DNA of 64,000 bases from Pseudomonas jinjuensis (GTDB lineage: Bacteria > Pseudomonadota > Gammaproteobacteria > Pseudomonadales > Pseudomonadaceae): contig NZ_FNIJ01000018.1 in assembly GCF_900103845.1 (NCBI RefSeq), positions 1 through 64,000 of the forward strand, in the 5' to 3' direction. The notes under the pieces are model-generated. The model was given only the letters and a program-made list of their open reading frames with translations. It made no database searches and had not been told where the DNA came from. The position numbers and the translations under genes were made by a program. Of this stretch, positions 52,809 through 62,505 are shown one piece after another. Positions within the stretch are counted from its first letter, which is position 1; every line of letters starts with the position of its first letter.

Positions 52809-54158
52809 ATGCACGTGCTGAGCGACGCCTGGCGCCATCGCCCGACCCACCGCAGGGTCTGGGGGCTGGCCGCGCCGATGATCCTGTCCAACGTTTCCGT
52901 GCCGCTGGTGACCCTGGTCGACAGCACCGTGGTCGGCCACCTGCCCCATGCGCACCAGCTGGCGGCGGTGGCGGTGGGCGGCAGCCTGTACACCCTGCTG
53001 GTCGGCGTACTCGGTTTCCTGCGCATGGGCACCACCGGCTTCGCCGCCCAGGCCGCCGGACGCTCGGATGGCGGAGCGCTGCGGCTGATCCTCGGCCAGG
53101 GGCTGGTGCTGGCGATGGTCCTGGCATTGCTGCTGGGGCTCCTGGCGATCCCGCTGACGCCGCTGGCGCTGGGCCTGATGCAGCCGTCCGCCGAGCTGGA
53201 CGCGCTGGCCCGCGAGTTCTTCCATATCCGCCTGTTCGGCCTGCCGGCGGCGCTGGCGAGCTATGCGCTGGTCGGCTGGTTCCTCGGCACGCAGAACGCC
53301 CGCGCGCCGCTGGCGATCCTGCTCGGCACCAACCTGGTGAACATCGTCCTGGAGCTGTGGTTCGTCCTCGGCCTCGGCTGGGGCGTGCCCGGTGCCGCGC
53401 GCGCCTCGGTGATCGCCGAATGGAGCGGCGCGCTGCTCGGCCTGTACCTGACCCGCGGCGCGCTGCTGCGCTACCCCGGCGTGCCGGACTGGGCGCGACT
53501 GCGCCGCTGGGCGAGCTGGCGGCCGCTGCTGATGGTCAACCGCGACATTTTCATCCGCAGCCTGGCGCTGCAGGGCGTGTTCTTCCTGGTCACGGTGCAG
53601 GGCACCCGCCTGGGCGCGGCAACGGTGGCGGCCAACGCGCTGCTGCTGAATGGCCTGATGATCACTTCCTACGCCCTCGACGGCCTCGCCCATGCGGTGG
53701 AAGCGCTATGCGGCCACGCCATCGGCGGCCGCGACCGCACCGCCCTGCGCCGTTCGCTGGTGGTCGCCGCCGGCTGGTCGCTGCTCGCCAGCCTGGGCTT
53801 CGTGGTCTTCTTCGGTTTCGCCGGGCACCTGTTCATCGCCATGCAGAGCGACATCGCCGAAGTGCGCGCCACCGCCGATCACTACCTGCCCTATCTCGCC
53901 TGCCTGCCGCTGATCGGCATGTGGAGCTACCTGCTCGACGGCCTGTTCATCGGCGCCACCCGCGCCCGCGAGATGCGCAACTCGATGCTGCTGGCCTGCG
54001 CCTGCGCCCTGCCGCTGGGGCTCGCCCTGCAGCCGCTGGGCAATCACGGGCTGTGGCTGGCGTTCCTCGGCTTCATGCTGCTGCGCGGGCTGATCCTCGC
54101 CGGCTACGCCTGGCGTCTCACCCGTATGGATGCATGGCAGGCGCCCGCCAGCGCCTGA
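52809..54158 (+). CDS. MATE-family efflux transporter (DinF-like)
   Basis: The protein is 449 residues with about twelve hydrophobic helices. It matches the DinF branch of the multidrug and toxic compound extrusion family: RVWGLAAPMILSNVSVPLVTLVDSTVVGHL at the start (the typical SNVSVP...D..VVG motif), GFLRMGTTGFAAQAAGRSDG, RDIFIRSLALQGVFFLVTVQGTRLGAATVAANALLLNGLMITSYALDGLAHAVEALCGHAIG in the second half. It would export cationic drugs or organics using Na+ or H+. The ATG at 52809 is at the end of a repeat-containing gap. Confidence 0.93.
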   Translation: MHVLSDAWRHRPTHRRVWGLAAPMILSNVSVPLVTLVDSTVVGHLPHAHQLAAVAVGGSLYTLLVGVLGFLRMGTTGFAAQAAGRSDGGALRLILGQGLVLAMVLALLLGLLAIPLTPLALGLMQPSAELDALAREFFHIRLFGLPAALASYALVGWFLGTQNARAPLAILLGTNLVNIVLELWFVLGLGWGVPGAARASVIAEWSGALLGLYLTRGALLRYPGVPDWARLRRWASWRPLLMVNRDIFIRSLALQGVFFLVTVQGTRLGAATVAANALLLNGLMITSYALDGLAHAVEALCGHAIGGRDRTALRRSLVVAAGWSLLASLGFVVFFGFAGHLFIAMQSDIAEVRATADHYLPYLACLPLIGMWSYLLDGLFIGATRAREMRNSMLLACACALPLGLALQPLGNHGLWLAFLGFMLLRGLILAGYAWRLTRMDAWQAPASA

Positions 54159-54269
54159 AAGCGGGCGTCAAGGAAAACGGCGTCGCGCCGGGGAACTGGC
54201 GCGGCCGGGGCCGGGTTACTAGAGTCCCCAGAGAGTCGCTGTCCGTCGTTGCATAGAAGGACCTAGCCC

Positions 54270-54746
54270 ATGGCCGCCGCCATCGCCGCCTACCTGCACT
54301 TCATCTCGATCTTCATGCTGTTCGCCCTGCTGGCGCTGGAGCACCATCTGTTCCGCCTGCCGCTGGACCTGCAGCGCGCGCGCAGCCTGGTGATCGTCGA
54401 TCTCGCCTACGGCCTGTTCGCCGGGCTGGTGCTGCTCACCGGCGTGGCGCGGGCGATCTGGTTCGCCAAGGGGCCGGAGTACTACCTGTACAACGGCCTG
54501 TTCATCACCAAGGTCGGGCTGTTCATCCTGGTCGGGCTGCTGTCGAGCTACCCGACCTTCACCTACCTCAACTGGCGCAACGAACTGAAGGCCGGCCGCG
54601 AGCCCGTGGTCGGCCCGCGCCAGGGCAAGGCGGTGCTCTGGACCATCCGCCTGGAACTGCTGGTCCTGCTGTTCCTGCCGCTGCTGGCGACGCTGATGGC
54701 GCGCGGCTACGACCTGAACGCCCTGGGCATCACCTTCAGCCCCTGA
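54270..54746 (+). CDS. DUF2214-family inner-membrane protein
   Basis: The protein is 158 residues with four predicted membrane helices. It has the DUF2214 pattern: AAYLHFISIFMLFALLALEHHLFR, VDLAYGLFAGLVLLTGVARAIWFAKGPEYYLYNGLFITKVGLFILVGLLSSYPTFTYLNW, and a last helix LELLVLLFLPLLATLMARG. The conserved His residues in LHFISIF and EHHLF could bind heme or a quinone, but this is speculation. The start has AGAAGGA upstream. Its end overlaps the convergent NAT gene by 11 bases. Confidence 0.85.
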   Translation: MAAAIAAYLHFISIFMLFALLALEHHLFRLPLDLQRARSLVIVDLAYGLFAGLVLLTGVARAIWFAKGPEYYLYNGLFITKVGLFILVGLLSSYPTFTYLNWRNELKAGREPVVGPRQGKAVLWTIRLELLVLLFLPLLATLMARGYDLNALGITFSP

Positions 54747-55572
54747 GCCCCGCCAGTCCGCCCAGCCGGCTGCGCAGCGGCGCGATATCGGCGGCGTCGA
54801 TGCGGATGCGGAAGCGTTCGCGCAGCAGCACGATCAGCTCGTCGGGATCGTCCACCCGGCGCTGCTCCACTTCGCCATCCGGCTTGCGCTGGTTGAACTG
54901 GCCGTCGTTCAGGGTGAGACGCACGCCATCCTCGCTGATCGCGGCCTTGAGGAAGCGGCGGAACACGCTGTCCGGATGGGTCGAGGTGTACCAGTTGCGC
55001 TGCAGGTAATCGAGCCAGAACTGGGGAACGAGGCTGAAGTGGTAGAGCGCCTGGCCGCACACCGACAGCGCCAGTTCGCCCTCCCGCGGGCCGGGATCGA
55101 TGCGCCAGCCGCCAGGCAATTCCTCGCCGATCGCCAGCGGCAGCGCGCGGGACGGCGCCGGGCCGCCGAAGCCGATATCCACCAGATGGCTGCCCTCCTC
55201 CAGCTCGACGCGCAGCAGCAGGTGCGATTGCACGGTCAGCCCGACATCCGCCGGCACGCCCCAGCGCACCCGCGCCACCAGCAGCGTGACGCGGTAGCCG
55301 AGGCTGGCGAGCAGGCGGGCGAACAGGCTGTTCAGCTCGAAGCAGTAGCCGCCGCGGCCACCCCCGACCAGCTTGGCGAACACCGCGTCCGGCTCGATGC
55401 GCACCGGCCGGTCGAGCAGCACGTCGAGGTTCTCGAACGGCAGGTGGTGCAGGGCCGCGTCGATCAGCCGGTCGAGATTCGCGGCGGTGGCCGGCACGGG
55501 CTGCGGCGGCAGGCCGAGACGCGCCAGGCAGGCGGCCAGCTGTTCGGCGGTGAAGGGCGTCAGCGGGGTCAT
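54736..55572 (-). CDS. Arylamine N-acetyltransferase
   Basis: The protein is 278 residues. The Cys-His-Asp triad of NATs is intact: Cys77 in GRGGYCFELNSLF, His117 in VQSHLLLRVEL, Asp132 in LVDIGFGGPAPSRAL. The N-terminus HHLPFENLDVLLDR and C-terminal DGQFNQRKPDGEVEQRRV are family blocks. It transfers acetyl from acetyl-CoA to aromatic amines, hydrazines and hydroxylamines. It is last in a leftward unit with a cupin and an epimerase-like protein. Its stop overlaps the DUF2214 gene. Confidence 0.93.
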   Translation of the reverse strand: MTPLTPFTAEQLAACLARLGLPPQPVPATAANLDRLIDAALHHLPFENLDVLLDRPVRIEPDAVFAKLVGGGRGGYCFELNSLFARLLASLGYRVTLLVARVRWGVPADVGLTVQSHLLLRVELEEGSHLVDIGFGGPAPSRALPLAIGEELPGGWRIDPGPREGELALSVCGQALYHFSLVPQFWLDYLQRNWYTSTHPDSVFRRFLKAAISEDGVRLTLNDGQFNQRKPDGEVEQRRVDDPDELIVLLRERFRIRIDAADIAPLRSRLGGLAGLRG

Positions 55573-55587
55573 GGCAATGTCCTCTTC

Positions 55588-56061
55588 TCAGTGATCTTCC
55601 GGGATCAGCAGCGGGCCGCAACCCTCGTCGGTGACGAAGGTCGCCAGCAATTGCGCCGGCTCGCTGGCGCTGGGGTTCTCGGCGAACAGGTGCAGTTCGC
55701 CCGGCGGCTCGAACCAGCCCTGCCCGGCGCGATAGTCCTGCGCCGGCAGGCCCTGCATCTGCGAGCGTACCCTGCCCCGCACCACGAAGGCGCTGACCGC
55801 GCCGGGGTGGCGGTGCGCGGGGGTGTAGGCGCGCGGCGGAAAGTCCACCAGCAGGGTGGTCAGCACCTTGCCCGGCGCATTCGCCAGCGGCTCGCAGGAG
55901 AGCTGCGTCTGTGTGGTGGCCGGACACGCCCGGGCGTCTTCCCCGCTGGCGCTGGCCAGATGCACCTGGGGCGTCAGCGCCAACTGCCAGGCCAGCACTC
56001 CGGCGGCGGCCAGCAGGCCCAGCGCGATGGCCGGGCGCGGAAGGACGGAATCGATCTGCAT
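55588..56061 (-). CDS. Membrane-anchored or exported cupin-domain protein
   Basis: The protein is 157 residues. The N-terminal hydrophobic segment (AIALGLLAAAGVLAWQLAL) looks like a signal peptide or anchor. The cupin part has PPRAYTPAHRHPGAVSAFVVRGRVRSQ (HxH motif of the metal site), QGWFEPPGELHLFAENPSASEPAQLLATFV (Glu and His of the second motif). It starts 3 bases after the epimerase-like gene and ends 15 before the NAT gene, so the three are an operon. Function is unknown, possibly a small periplasmic oxygenase or sensor. Confidence 0.83.
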   Translation of the reverse strand: MQIDSVLPRPAIALGLLAAAGVLAWQLALTPQVHLASASGEDARACPATTQTQLSCEPLANAPGKVLTTLLVDFPPRAYTPAHRHPGAVSAFVVRGRVRSQMQGLPAQDYRAGQGWFEPPGELHLFAENPSASEPAQLLATFVTDEGCGPLLIPEDH

Positions 56062-56064
56062 GGC

Positions 56065-56796
56065 TCAGCCCTCCAGACGAAAACCGGGTCGCCAGCCCAG
56101 CGCATGGCGGGCCCTGGCCGTGCAGACCTCGACGTCGCTTTCCGCCAGGTTGTAGCGCCCCGGCGCGCCCCACTCCAGCGCCAGCAGCGCGGCGCGGGCG
56201 GCATCGTCGACGTGCAGGGCGAGGCGCGGATCGGGCTGCTCGAAACCGCTGCCCGGCCCGTACAGGCGCCCGTAGCGCAGGACGATCCCCTGCAGCGGCG
56301 CGGCCTCCAGCACGGCCTTTTCCAGCGCGGCGACGCCGCCGACGCTGATGCCGCGGCCGCCCCCCGCGCCCAGGTCGAGCGGCTGGTCCTCGCGGTGCGG
56401 CAGCGCGCCCGGCGCATAGGCCCAGGCGATGCTCTGCGCCACCAGCCGCTGCGCCCCGGCGGCACGGGCGGCGGCCACCAGGTTGGCGGTGCCTTCGCGG
56501 CGCAGTCGAGCATTGCGGCGGATGGCCTCGTCCATGCGCGCCGGGTCCAGCCCCGGCGGCAGGTCGGTCAGCTGGTGGATGACCCACTGCGGGCGGAATC
56601 CGCCGAGCAGGTCGTGCAGCGCATCGCCGTCGAACACATCCAGCAACCGCGCCTGTACGCCGCTCCGGCGCAGGGCCTCGACGCGCTCCGCCGAGCGGCT
56701 GATGGCGAGCACCTGGTAACCGCGCGCCAGCAGCAGCGGCAGCAGGCGACGGCCGACGACGCCGGTGGCGCCGGCCAGGAAGACTTTCATGCACAT
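56065..56796 (-). CDS. NAD(P)-dependent epimerase/dehydratase-like protein
   Basis: The protein is 243 residues. It has an atypical or extended SDR start MKVFLAGATGVVGRRLLPLLLARGYQVLAISRS (GxxGxxG), and QSIAWAYAPGALPHREDQPL, VLRYGRLYGPGSGFE, ALHVDDAARAALLALEWGAPGRYNLAE and the final ARHALGWRPGFR as in NAD-dependent epimerases. The first ATG at 56796 has GGAGG 8 bases upstream. A second in-frame ATG lies two codons on. It is the first gene of the leftward operon, divergent from a MocR regulator. Confidence 0.87.
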   Translation of the reverse strand: MCMKVFLAGATGVVGRRLLPLLLARGYQVLAISRSAERVEALRRSGVQARLLDVFDGDALHDLLGGFRPQWVIHQLTDLPPGLDPARMDEAIRRNARLRREGTANLVAAARAAGAQRLVAQSIAWAYAPGALPHREDQPLDLGAGGGRGISVGGVAALEKAVLEAAPLQGIVLRYGRLYGPGSGFEQPDPRLALHVDDAARAALLALEWGAPGRYNLAESDVEVCTARARHALGWRPGFRLEG

Positions 56797-56894
56797 GGGA
56801 GCAACCTCCGTCGGGAGAATCCATTGGACAGCTGCGACTCTAGGCCGCGGATGGCATAGTCCACAGAGCCAAGAACCATGAAAGTGACCGGGAC

Positions 56895-58304
56895 ATGAAG
56901 ACACTGGGCCTGCACCTCGACCCCACGCTGGCGCTGCCGATCTATCGCCAGCTCTACCAACGCTTCCGCGAGGCGATCGCCCGCGGCACGCTGCGCCCCG
57001 GCGAGCGAGTGCCGCCGGTACGCGGGCTGGCCAGCGAACTGGGCGTGGCGCGCGGCACGGTGGAGCTGGCCTACCAGCTGCTCGCCAGCGAGGGCTACCT
57101 GCTGCCGCGCGGCCCGGCCGGCACCGTGGTTTCGCCACAGCTGGCGGAGCGCATCGCCACCACGCCACAACGCCCGGCGGCGGTGGCCGAGCAGGTGCAT
57201 CCGGGCCTGATCGCCCACGGCCCGCAGGTGCGCCCGTTGCAGCTCGGCCTGCCGGCGCTGGATGCCTTCCCGCGCGCGCTGTGGTCGCGCCTGGCGGCAC
57301 GGCGCCTGCGCCAGCTCGGACCGCTCGACCTGGTCTATCCCGATCCCTGCGGGCTGGCGCCACTGCGCGCGGCCATCGCGGCCTATCTCGGCGTGTCGCG
57401 GGGCATCGCCTGCGATCCGGCGCAGGTGTTCATCTGCGCCGGCTACCAGGGCGCGCTCGACCTGATCAGCCGCACCCTGCTGCAACCGGGGGACAAGGCC
57501 TGGCACGAGGACCCCGGCTATCCGCGCAGCCGCGGCCTGCTGCAGGCGGCCGGCGCCGAGCTGGTGTCGCTGCCGGTGGACGAGGACGGCCTGCGTGTGA
57601 GCGACGGGCTGGAACGCGCGGCGGACGCCCGTTTCGCCCTGGTCACGCCATCGCAGCAGAGCCCCACCGGCGTTGCGCTGTCACTGCCACGGCGGCTGGC
57701 GCTGCTGGACTGGGCGGCCGACGCCGGCAGCTGGATCATCGAGGACGACTACGACAGCGAATACCGCTACAACGGCTTCCCCCTGCCGGCGCTGAAGAGC
57801 CTCGACCGCCAGGGCCGGGTGCTCTACACCGGCACCTTCAGCAAGGTGCTGTTCCCGGCGCTGCGCCTGGGCTACCTGGTGGCGCCGGAAAGCCAGGTCG
57901 AGCGCTTCGTGCGCAGCGCGCAGACCTTCTCCGCCGGCTGCCCGGAACTGCTGCAGGCGACGCTCTGCGACTTCCTCGTCGAGGGCCATTTCGCCCGCCA
58001 CCTGAAACGCACCCGCAGCCTCTATGCGCAGCGCCGCCGGATGCTGCGCTCGACGCTGGAGGAACGGCTGGGGGAGCGCATGAAGTTCGCCGACCTGCCC
58101 GGCGGCCTGCACCTGATCGGCCAGGTAGAGGGCGACGACCTCGCCGTCGCACAACGCGCGCACGCGACGGGGCTGGGATTGCAGGCGCTGAATGCCTGGT
58201 GCCTGGAAGCGCGGCGTGAACCGGCATTGATGATGAGTTTCACCAATGTGGTGGACGAGGCGATGGCGGAACGCCTGGCGCAGCGGGTGGCGGAGGTGAT
58301 GTAG
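56895..58304 (+). CDS. MocR/PdxR-family regulator (GntR helix-turn-helix with aminotransferase domain)
   Basis: The protein is 469 residues. The N-terminal winged helix (about 1-75) is LPIYRQLYQRFREAIARGTLRPGERVPPVRGLASELGVARGTVELAYQLLASEGYL. The rest is a class I aminotransferase fold with AGYQGALDLISRTLLQPGDKAWHEDPGYPRSRG, TPSQQSPTGVALSLPRR, IIEDDYDSEYRYNG, and GTFSKVLFPALRLGYLVAP containing the PLP-binding Lys (TFSK). It probably senses PLP or an amine and controls the divergent epimerase-cupin-NAT operon (98-base gap). Its TAG stop lies in the end of a repeat. Confidence 0.93.
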   Translation: MKTLGLHLDPTLALPIYRQLYQRFREAIARGTLRPGERVPPVRGLASELGVARGTVELAYQLLASEGYLLPRGPAGTVVSPQLAERIATTPQRPAAVAEQVHPGLIAHGPQVRPLQLGLPALDAFPRALWSRLAARRLRQLGPLDLVYPDPCGLAPLRAAIAAYLGVSRGIACDPAQVFICAGYQGALDLISRTLLQPGDKAWHEDPGYPRSRGLLQAAGAELVSLPVDEDGLRVSDGLERAADARFALVTPSQQSPTGVALSLPRRLALLDWAADAGSWIIEDDYDSEYRYNGFPLPALKSLDRQGRVLYTGTFSKVLFPALRLGYLVAPESQVERFVRSAQTFSAGCPELLQATLCDFLVEGHFARHLKRTRSLYAQRRRMLRSTLEERLGERMKFADLPGGLHLIGQVEGDDLAVAQRAHATGLGLQALNAWCLEARREPALMMSFTNVVDEAMAERLAQRVAEVM

Positions 58305-58387
58305 GGCGAATGAAGCGGAACGCTTCATCCGCCGATGAGGCCGTGCCGAAGCGATGGCGGATAACGCTGGCGCGTTATGCGCCCTAC
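58301..58387. repeat. GTAGGGCG-type repeat supplying the MocR stop codon
   Basis: GTAGGGCGAATGAAGCGGAA with inverted CGCTTCATCCGCC, then GATGGCGGATAACGCTGGCG and ending GCCCTAC. The first GTAG contains the TAG stop of the regulator gene. Confidence 0.8.
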
Positions 58388-58404
58388 CCGGGGTCCCATC
58401 GAAA

Positions 58405-58456
58405 CTGTAGGAGCGGGCCATGCCCGCGACCGGTCGCGCCCAGGTGCGCTCCTACA
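58405..58456. repeat. REP unit with partial partner before speA terminus
   Basis: GTAGGAGCGGGCCATGCCCG then GGTCGCGCCCAGGTGCGCTC and CTAC: two REP-like arms of unequal quality between convergent genes. Confidence 0.7.
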
Positions 58457-58470
58457 GGAAGCCTCGAGCC

Positions 58471-60384
58471 TCAGGCCGACAGGTACGACGATCGCGTCAG
58501 CCCCAGGCGCAGGGCGTCGAGGTACTGGGTGCGTTCGCGCGCGGTGAGCTTGGCGCGGGCCACCTTGTCGCGGTAGTGGGTCATCAGCTCCTCGGGCGAC
58601 AGGTGCACGTAGCGCAGCATGTCCTCGATGGTGTCGTGGGTCTCGATGCCGGCGTGGAAGAAGCTGCCATCGGCGTTCTGGTAGACGTTCACCGAGTCGG
58701 TGTCGCCGAACAGGTTGTGCATGTCGCCGAGGATTTCCTGGTACGCGCCGACCAGGAACACGCCGATCATGTACTCCTCGCCTTCCCTCACCTCGTGCAC
58801 CGGCAGGCTGGTCTCGATGCTCTGCTCGTCGACGTACTGGGTGATCTTGCCGTCGGAGTCGCAGGTCAGGTCCTGCAGCACGGCGCGGCGCAGCGGTTCC
58901 TCGCCGAGGCGGTGGATCGGCAGGATCGGCAGCACCTGGCCGATGGCCCAGGTATCCGGCAGGCTCTGGAACACCGAGAAGTTGCAGATGTACTTGTCGG
59001 CGAGCTTGTCGTTGAGTTCGTCGAGCACCTGGCGATGGGAGCGCTGGCGGGCCTTGAGCTGGTTGTGCAGGCGCCGGCAGATGGCGAAGTAGCACTGCTC
59101 GGCGAGGGCCTTCTGCGCCAGGCTGATCTTGCCTTCGGCGTACTGCGCGGCGGCGTCGCTCATGTAGTGGGTGGCGCGCCAGTAGGTTTCGGTGACCATC
59201 TCTGCGTCGGTCGGGCCAAGCAGGTCGGCCAGCCACTGGACGATCTCCGGTTGCTCGTCGCGATCGGTGATCTTCGGCAGCTCGTCGTTGTGCCGCTCGA
59301 CGTCGGTGACCTGGGTGATCAGCACCGCGTGATGCGCGGTCAGCGCGCGGCCGCTCTCGGAGAAGATGTGCGGATGCGGCAGGCCCTGGGCGTCGCAGAA
59401 CTCCTTGAGCATGCTCACCACCACGCCGGCGTAGTCTTCGATGTCGTAGTTGATCGAGCTGGCGTTGCGCGAGTGGGTGCCGTCGTAGTCCACGCCGAGA
59501 CCGCCGCCGACGTCGACGTGGTCCACCGGCAGGCCGAGGCCGCGCAGTTCGCCGTAGTAGCGGATGGCTTCCTTGAAGCCGTGCTGGTAGTCGGCCAGGT
59601 TGGCGATCTGCGAGCCCATGTGGAAGTGCAGCAGGCGCACGCCCTGGTCCAGCCCGGCCTTGCGGAAGCGCTCGACCACCGACAGCAGCTGCGCGGCGGA
59701 GAGGCCGAACTTGGCCTTCTCGCCGCCGGTGTCGGCCCACTTCGACGAAGCCAGCGAGGACAGCCGCACGCGCAGGCCGACCTGCGGCAGCACGCCGATG
59801 TGCTCGGCCTCCTCGATCACCAGCTGAACCTCGGACTCCTTCTCGATCACGATGAACACGTTGTGGCCGAGCTTCTGCCCCATCAGCGCCAGCTTGATGA
59901 ACTCGCGGTCCTTGTAGCCGTTGCAGACGATGGTGCCGCCCTTGGGCGCCAGCGCCAGCACGGCCATCAGCTCGGGCTTGGAACCGGCTTCCAGGCCGAT
60001 GGAGACCTTCTGCGTGGCGATGATGCTTTCCACCACCGCTTCCTGCTGGTTGACCTTGATCGGGTACAGCGCAGTGTAGCGGCTCTGGTATTCCAGGCGC
60101 GCGATGTTGGCGTCGAAGGCACCGGTGAGCTTGCGCACGCGGTCCTGCAGGATGTCCGGGAAACGCACCAGCAGCGGCAGCGACAGCCCCGCCTCGCGCA
60201 GTTGGCCGACCAGAGCATGCAGATCGATCGGCTGGCCGTCGATGCCCTGCGGACGCGCCTCGACGTTGCCGGCTTCGTTGATCGCGTAATAGCCGGCGCC
60301 CCAATGGCGAATGCCGTAGATGCTGCGGCTGTCTGCCACGGTCCAGTTGCTGCCGTCGTCTTTGCGGGTCCGTCTGGCGGCCAT
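58471..60384 (-). CDS. speA: Biosynthetic arginine decarboxylase
   Basis: The protein is 637 residues, the size of SpeA. It decarboxylates arginine to agmatine, the first step to putrescine. The PLP Lys is in [20 protein letters not shown]. Other fold III blocks are [69 protein letters not shown], and [25 protein letters not shown]. The ATG at 60384 ([14 protein letters not shown]) has GAGGAG upstream. Its neighbour upstream is a SUI1-type gene on the same strand, as I recall for P. aeruginosa. Confidence 0.96.
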   Translation of the reverse strand: MAARRTRKDDGSNWTVADSRSIYGIRHWGAGYYAINEAGNVEARPQGIDGQPIDLHALVGQLREAGLSLPLLVRFPDILQDRVRKLTGAFDANIARLEYQSRYTALYPIKVNQQEAVVESIIATQKVSIGLEAGSKPELMAVLALAPKGGTIVCNGYKDREFIKLALMGQKLGHNVFIVIEKESEVQLVIEEAEHIGVLPQVGLRVRLSSLASSKWADTGGEKAKFGLSAAQLLSVVERFRKAGLDQGVRLLHFHMGSQIANLADYQHGFKEAIRYYGELRGLGLPVDHVDVGGGLGVDYDGTHSRNASSINYDIEDYAGVVVSMLKEFCDAQGLPHPHIFSESGRALTAHHAVLITQVTDVERHNDELPKITDRDEQPEIVQWLADLLGPTDAEMVTETYWRATHYMSDAAAQYAEGKISLAQKALAEQCYFAICRRLHNQLKARQRSHRQVLDELNDKLADKYICNFSVFQSLPDTWAIGQVLPILPIHRLGEEPLRRAVLQDLTCDSDGKITQYVDEQSIETSLPVHEVREGEEYMIGVFLVGAYQEILGDMHNLFGDTDSVNVYQNADGSFFHAGIETHDTIEDMLRYVHLSPEELMTHYRDKVARAKLTARERTQYLDALRLGLTRSSYLSA

Positions 60385-60591
60385 GCGCGGAGTTCTCCTC
60401 GATAGAAAAGTCGGCCCGTCCGCGGGTGCGCGGGCAGGCATGAATAGCGTAAACGTCGGATATGACGTTGCCGTGTGGACCGCGTTGCCTAGCGGTAGTT
60501 TAGGAAAGCAGGACGAGCGCGCAGGCGCCAGGCGTCTTCCATCCAGGGAGCGGGCTTGTGGATAACCCGCTCTCTGCAGGGAAGACCGGCA

Positions 60592-60963
60592 TCAGCCGCC
60601 GGATTTCTTCGTCTTGAAGCCGCGCTTGGCCAGCTCTTCGAGGAGCAGCTCGACGTGGTCGCCCTGGATCTCGATCACCCCGTCCTTGAGGCTGCCGCCG
60701 GTGCCGCAACGCTTCTTCAGCGCAGTGGCGAGGTCCTTCAGGGCGTCTTCGGCCAGGGGCACGCCGGTCACCGTGGTCACGGTCTTGCCGCCGCGGCCCT
60801 TGGTTTCCCGGCGCACGCGGGCGATGCCATCGCCGGCGGGGATCAGCGCCTGCTTGCAGATGCATTCGGCCACGGGCTTGCCGCAGTCCGGGCAGTGCCG
60901 GCCGGCGTCGGTGGAATATACGAGACCGCCGAGGGCGGAGAAGGAGGAAGCTTTCTTGACCAC
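60592..60963 (-). CDS. SUI1/eIF1-family translation factor (YciH-like)
   Basis: The protein is 123 residues from a GTG at 60963. The N-terminus VKKASSFSALGGLVYSTDAGRHCPDCGKPVAECICK has four cysteines of a possible zinc knuckle (C..C...C.C). The SUI1 domain follows with ARVRRETKGRGGKTVTTVTGVPLAEDALKDLATALKKRCGTGGSLKDGVIEIQGDHVELL. In E. coli YciH helps inhibit start selection by aberrant initiation complexes. No ribosome site of good quality is seen before the GTG. Confidence 0.9.
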   Translation of the reverse strand: MVKKASSFSALGGLVYSTDAGRHCPDCGKPVAECICKQALIPAGDGIARVRRETKGRGGKTVTTVTGVPLAEDALKDLATALKKRCGTGGSLKDGVIEIQGDHVELLLEELAKRGFKTKKSGG

Positions 60964-61178
60964 CGGGCTATGTCCCTGGATTGGCCTCTTGGGGCCAGGT
61001 CAATGTTAAGGCTGACGATTGCCAACCGCGACGCCCCACTCAGGCAGGGGCTGCGCATGACCGGCCGTGGCCGGCCGGAAAAGGTCGCGCAATTTAGCAG
61101 CATTGCGGGCAAATGCTAAGAGCAGAAATGCGCCATTGATCGCTGGAATGGCGACATCGGCGCGGCGGACGCCTTTGC

Positions 61179-61263
61179 GTAGGGTGGATCACGCTCCACC
61201 GATCCACCATGGCCGCGCATGCGGCCCCGCAATGGTGGATGAAAAAAGCCTCATCCACCCTAC
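61179..61263. repeat. GTAGGGTGGAT-family palindromic repeat
   Basis: It has the same length as 50624-50708 and differs at only a few positions. The ends GTAGGGTGGAT and ATCCACCCTAC are exact inverted repeats. Confidence 0.85.
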
Positions 61264-61332
61264 GTCCATGGCAGCGGAGTTGCGCCCGGGCTCCTACAGG
61301 TTTGGCACTCTGGCGATTTGTGGGAGCGACTC

Positions 61333-61390
61333 CACCATCGATGTTGAGAGCCGCGCGAATGGTGGATGGAAAAAGCCCCATCCACCCTAC
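61333..61390. repeat. Truncated GTAGGGTGGAT-family copy
   Basis: It has the right half only: GAGAGCCGCGCGAATGGTGG, ATGGAAAAAGCCCCATCC and ACCCTAC. The left GTAGGGTGGAT end is missing. Confidence 0.7.
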
Positions 61391-61396
61391 GTTTGA

Positions 61397-62404
<1,008 letters not shown>

Positions 62405-62505
62405 GGCATACGGAACCCGGCGTCCGGGGCGTCGTCAGATGGCGTCCGCCCCGTCGCCCAGCCATCCCATACCCGCAACCGCGGGGTGTTGTTCAAGGAA
62501 TCGAA

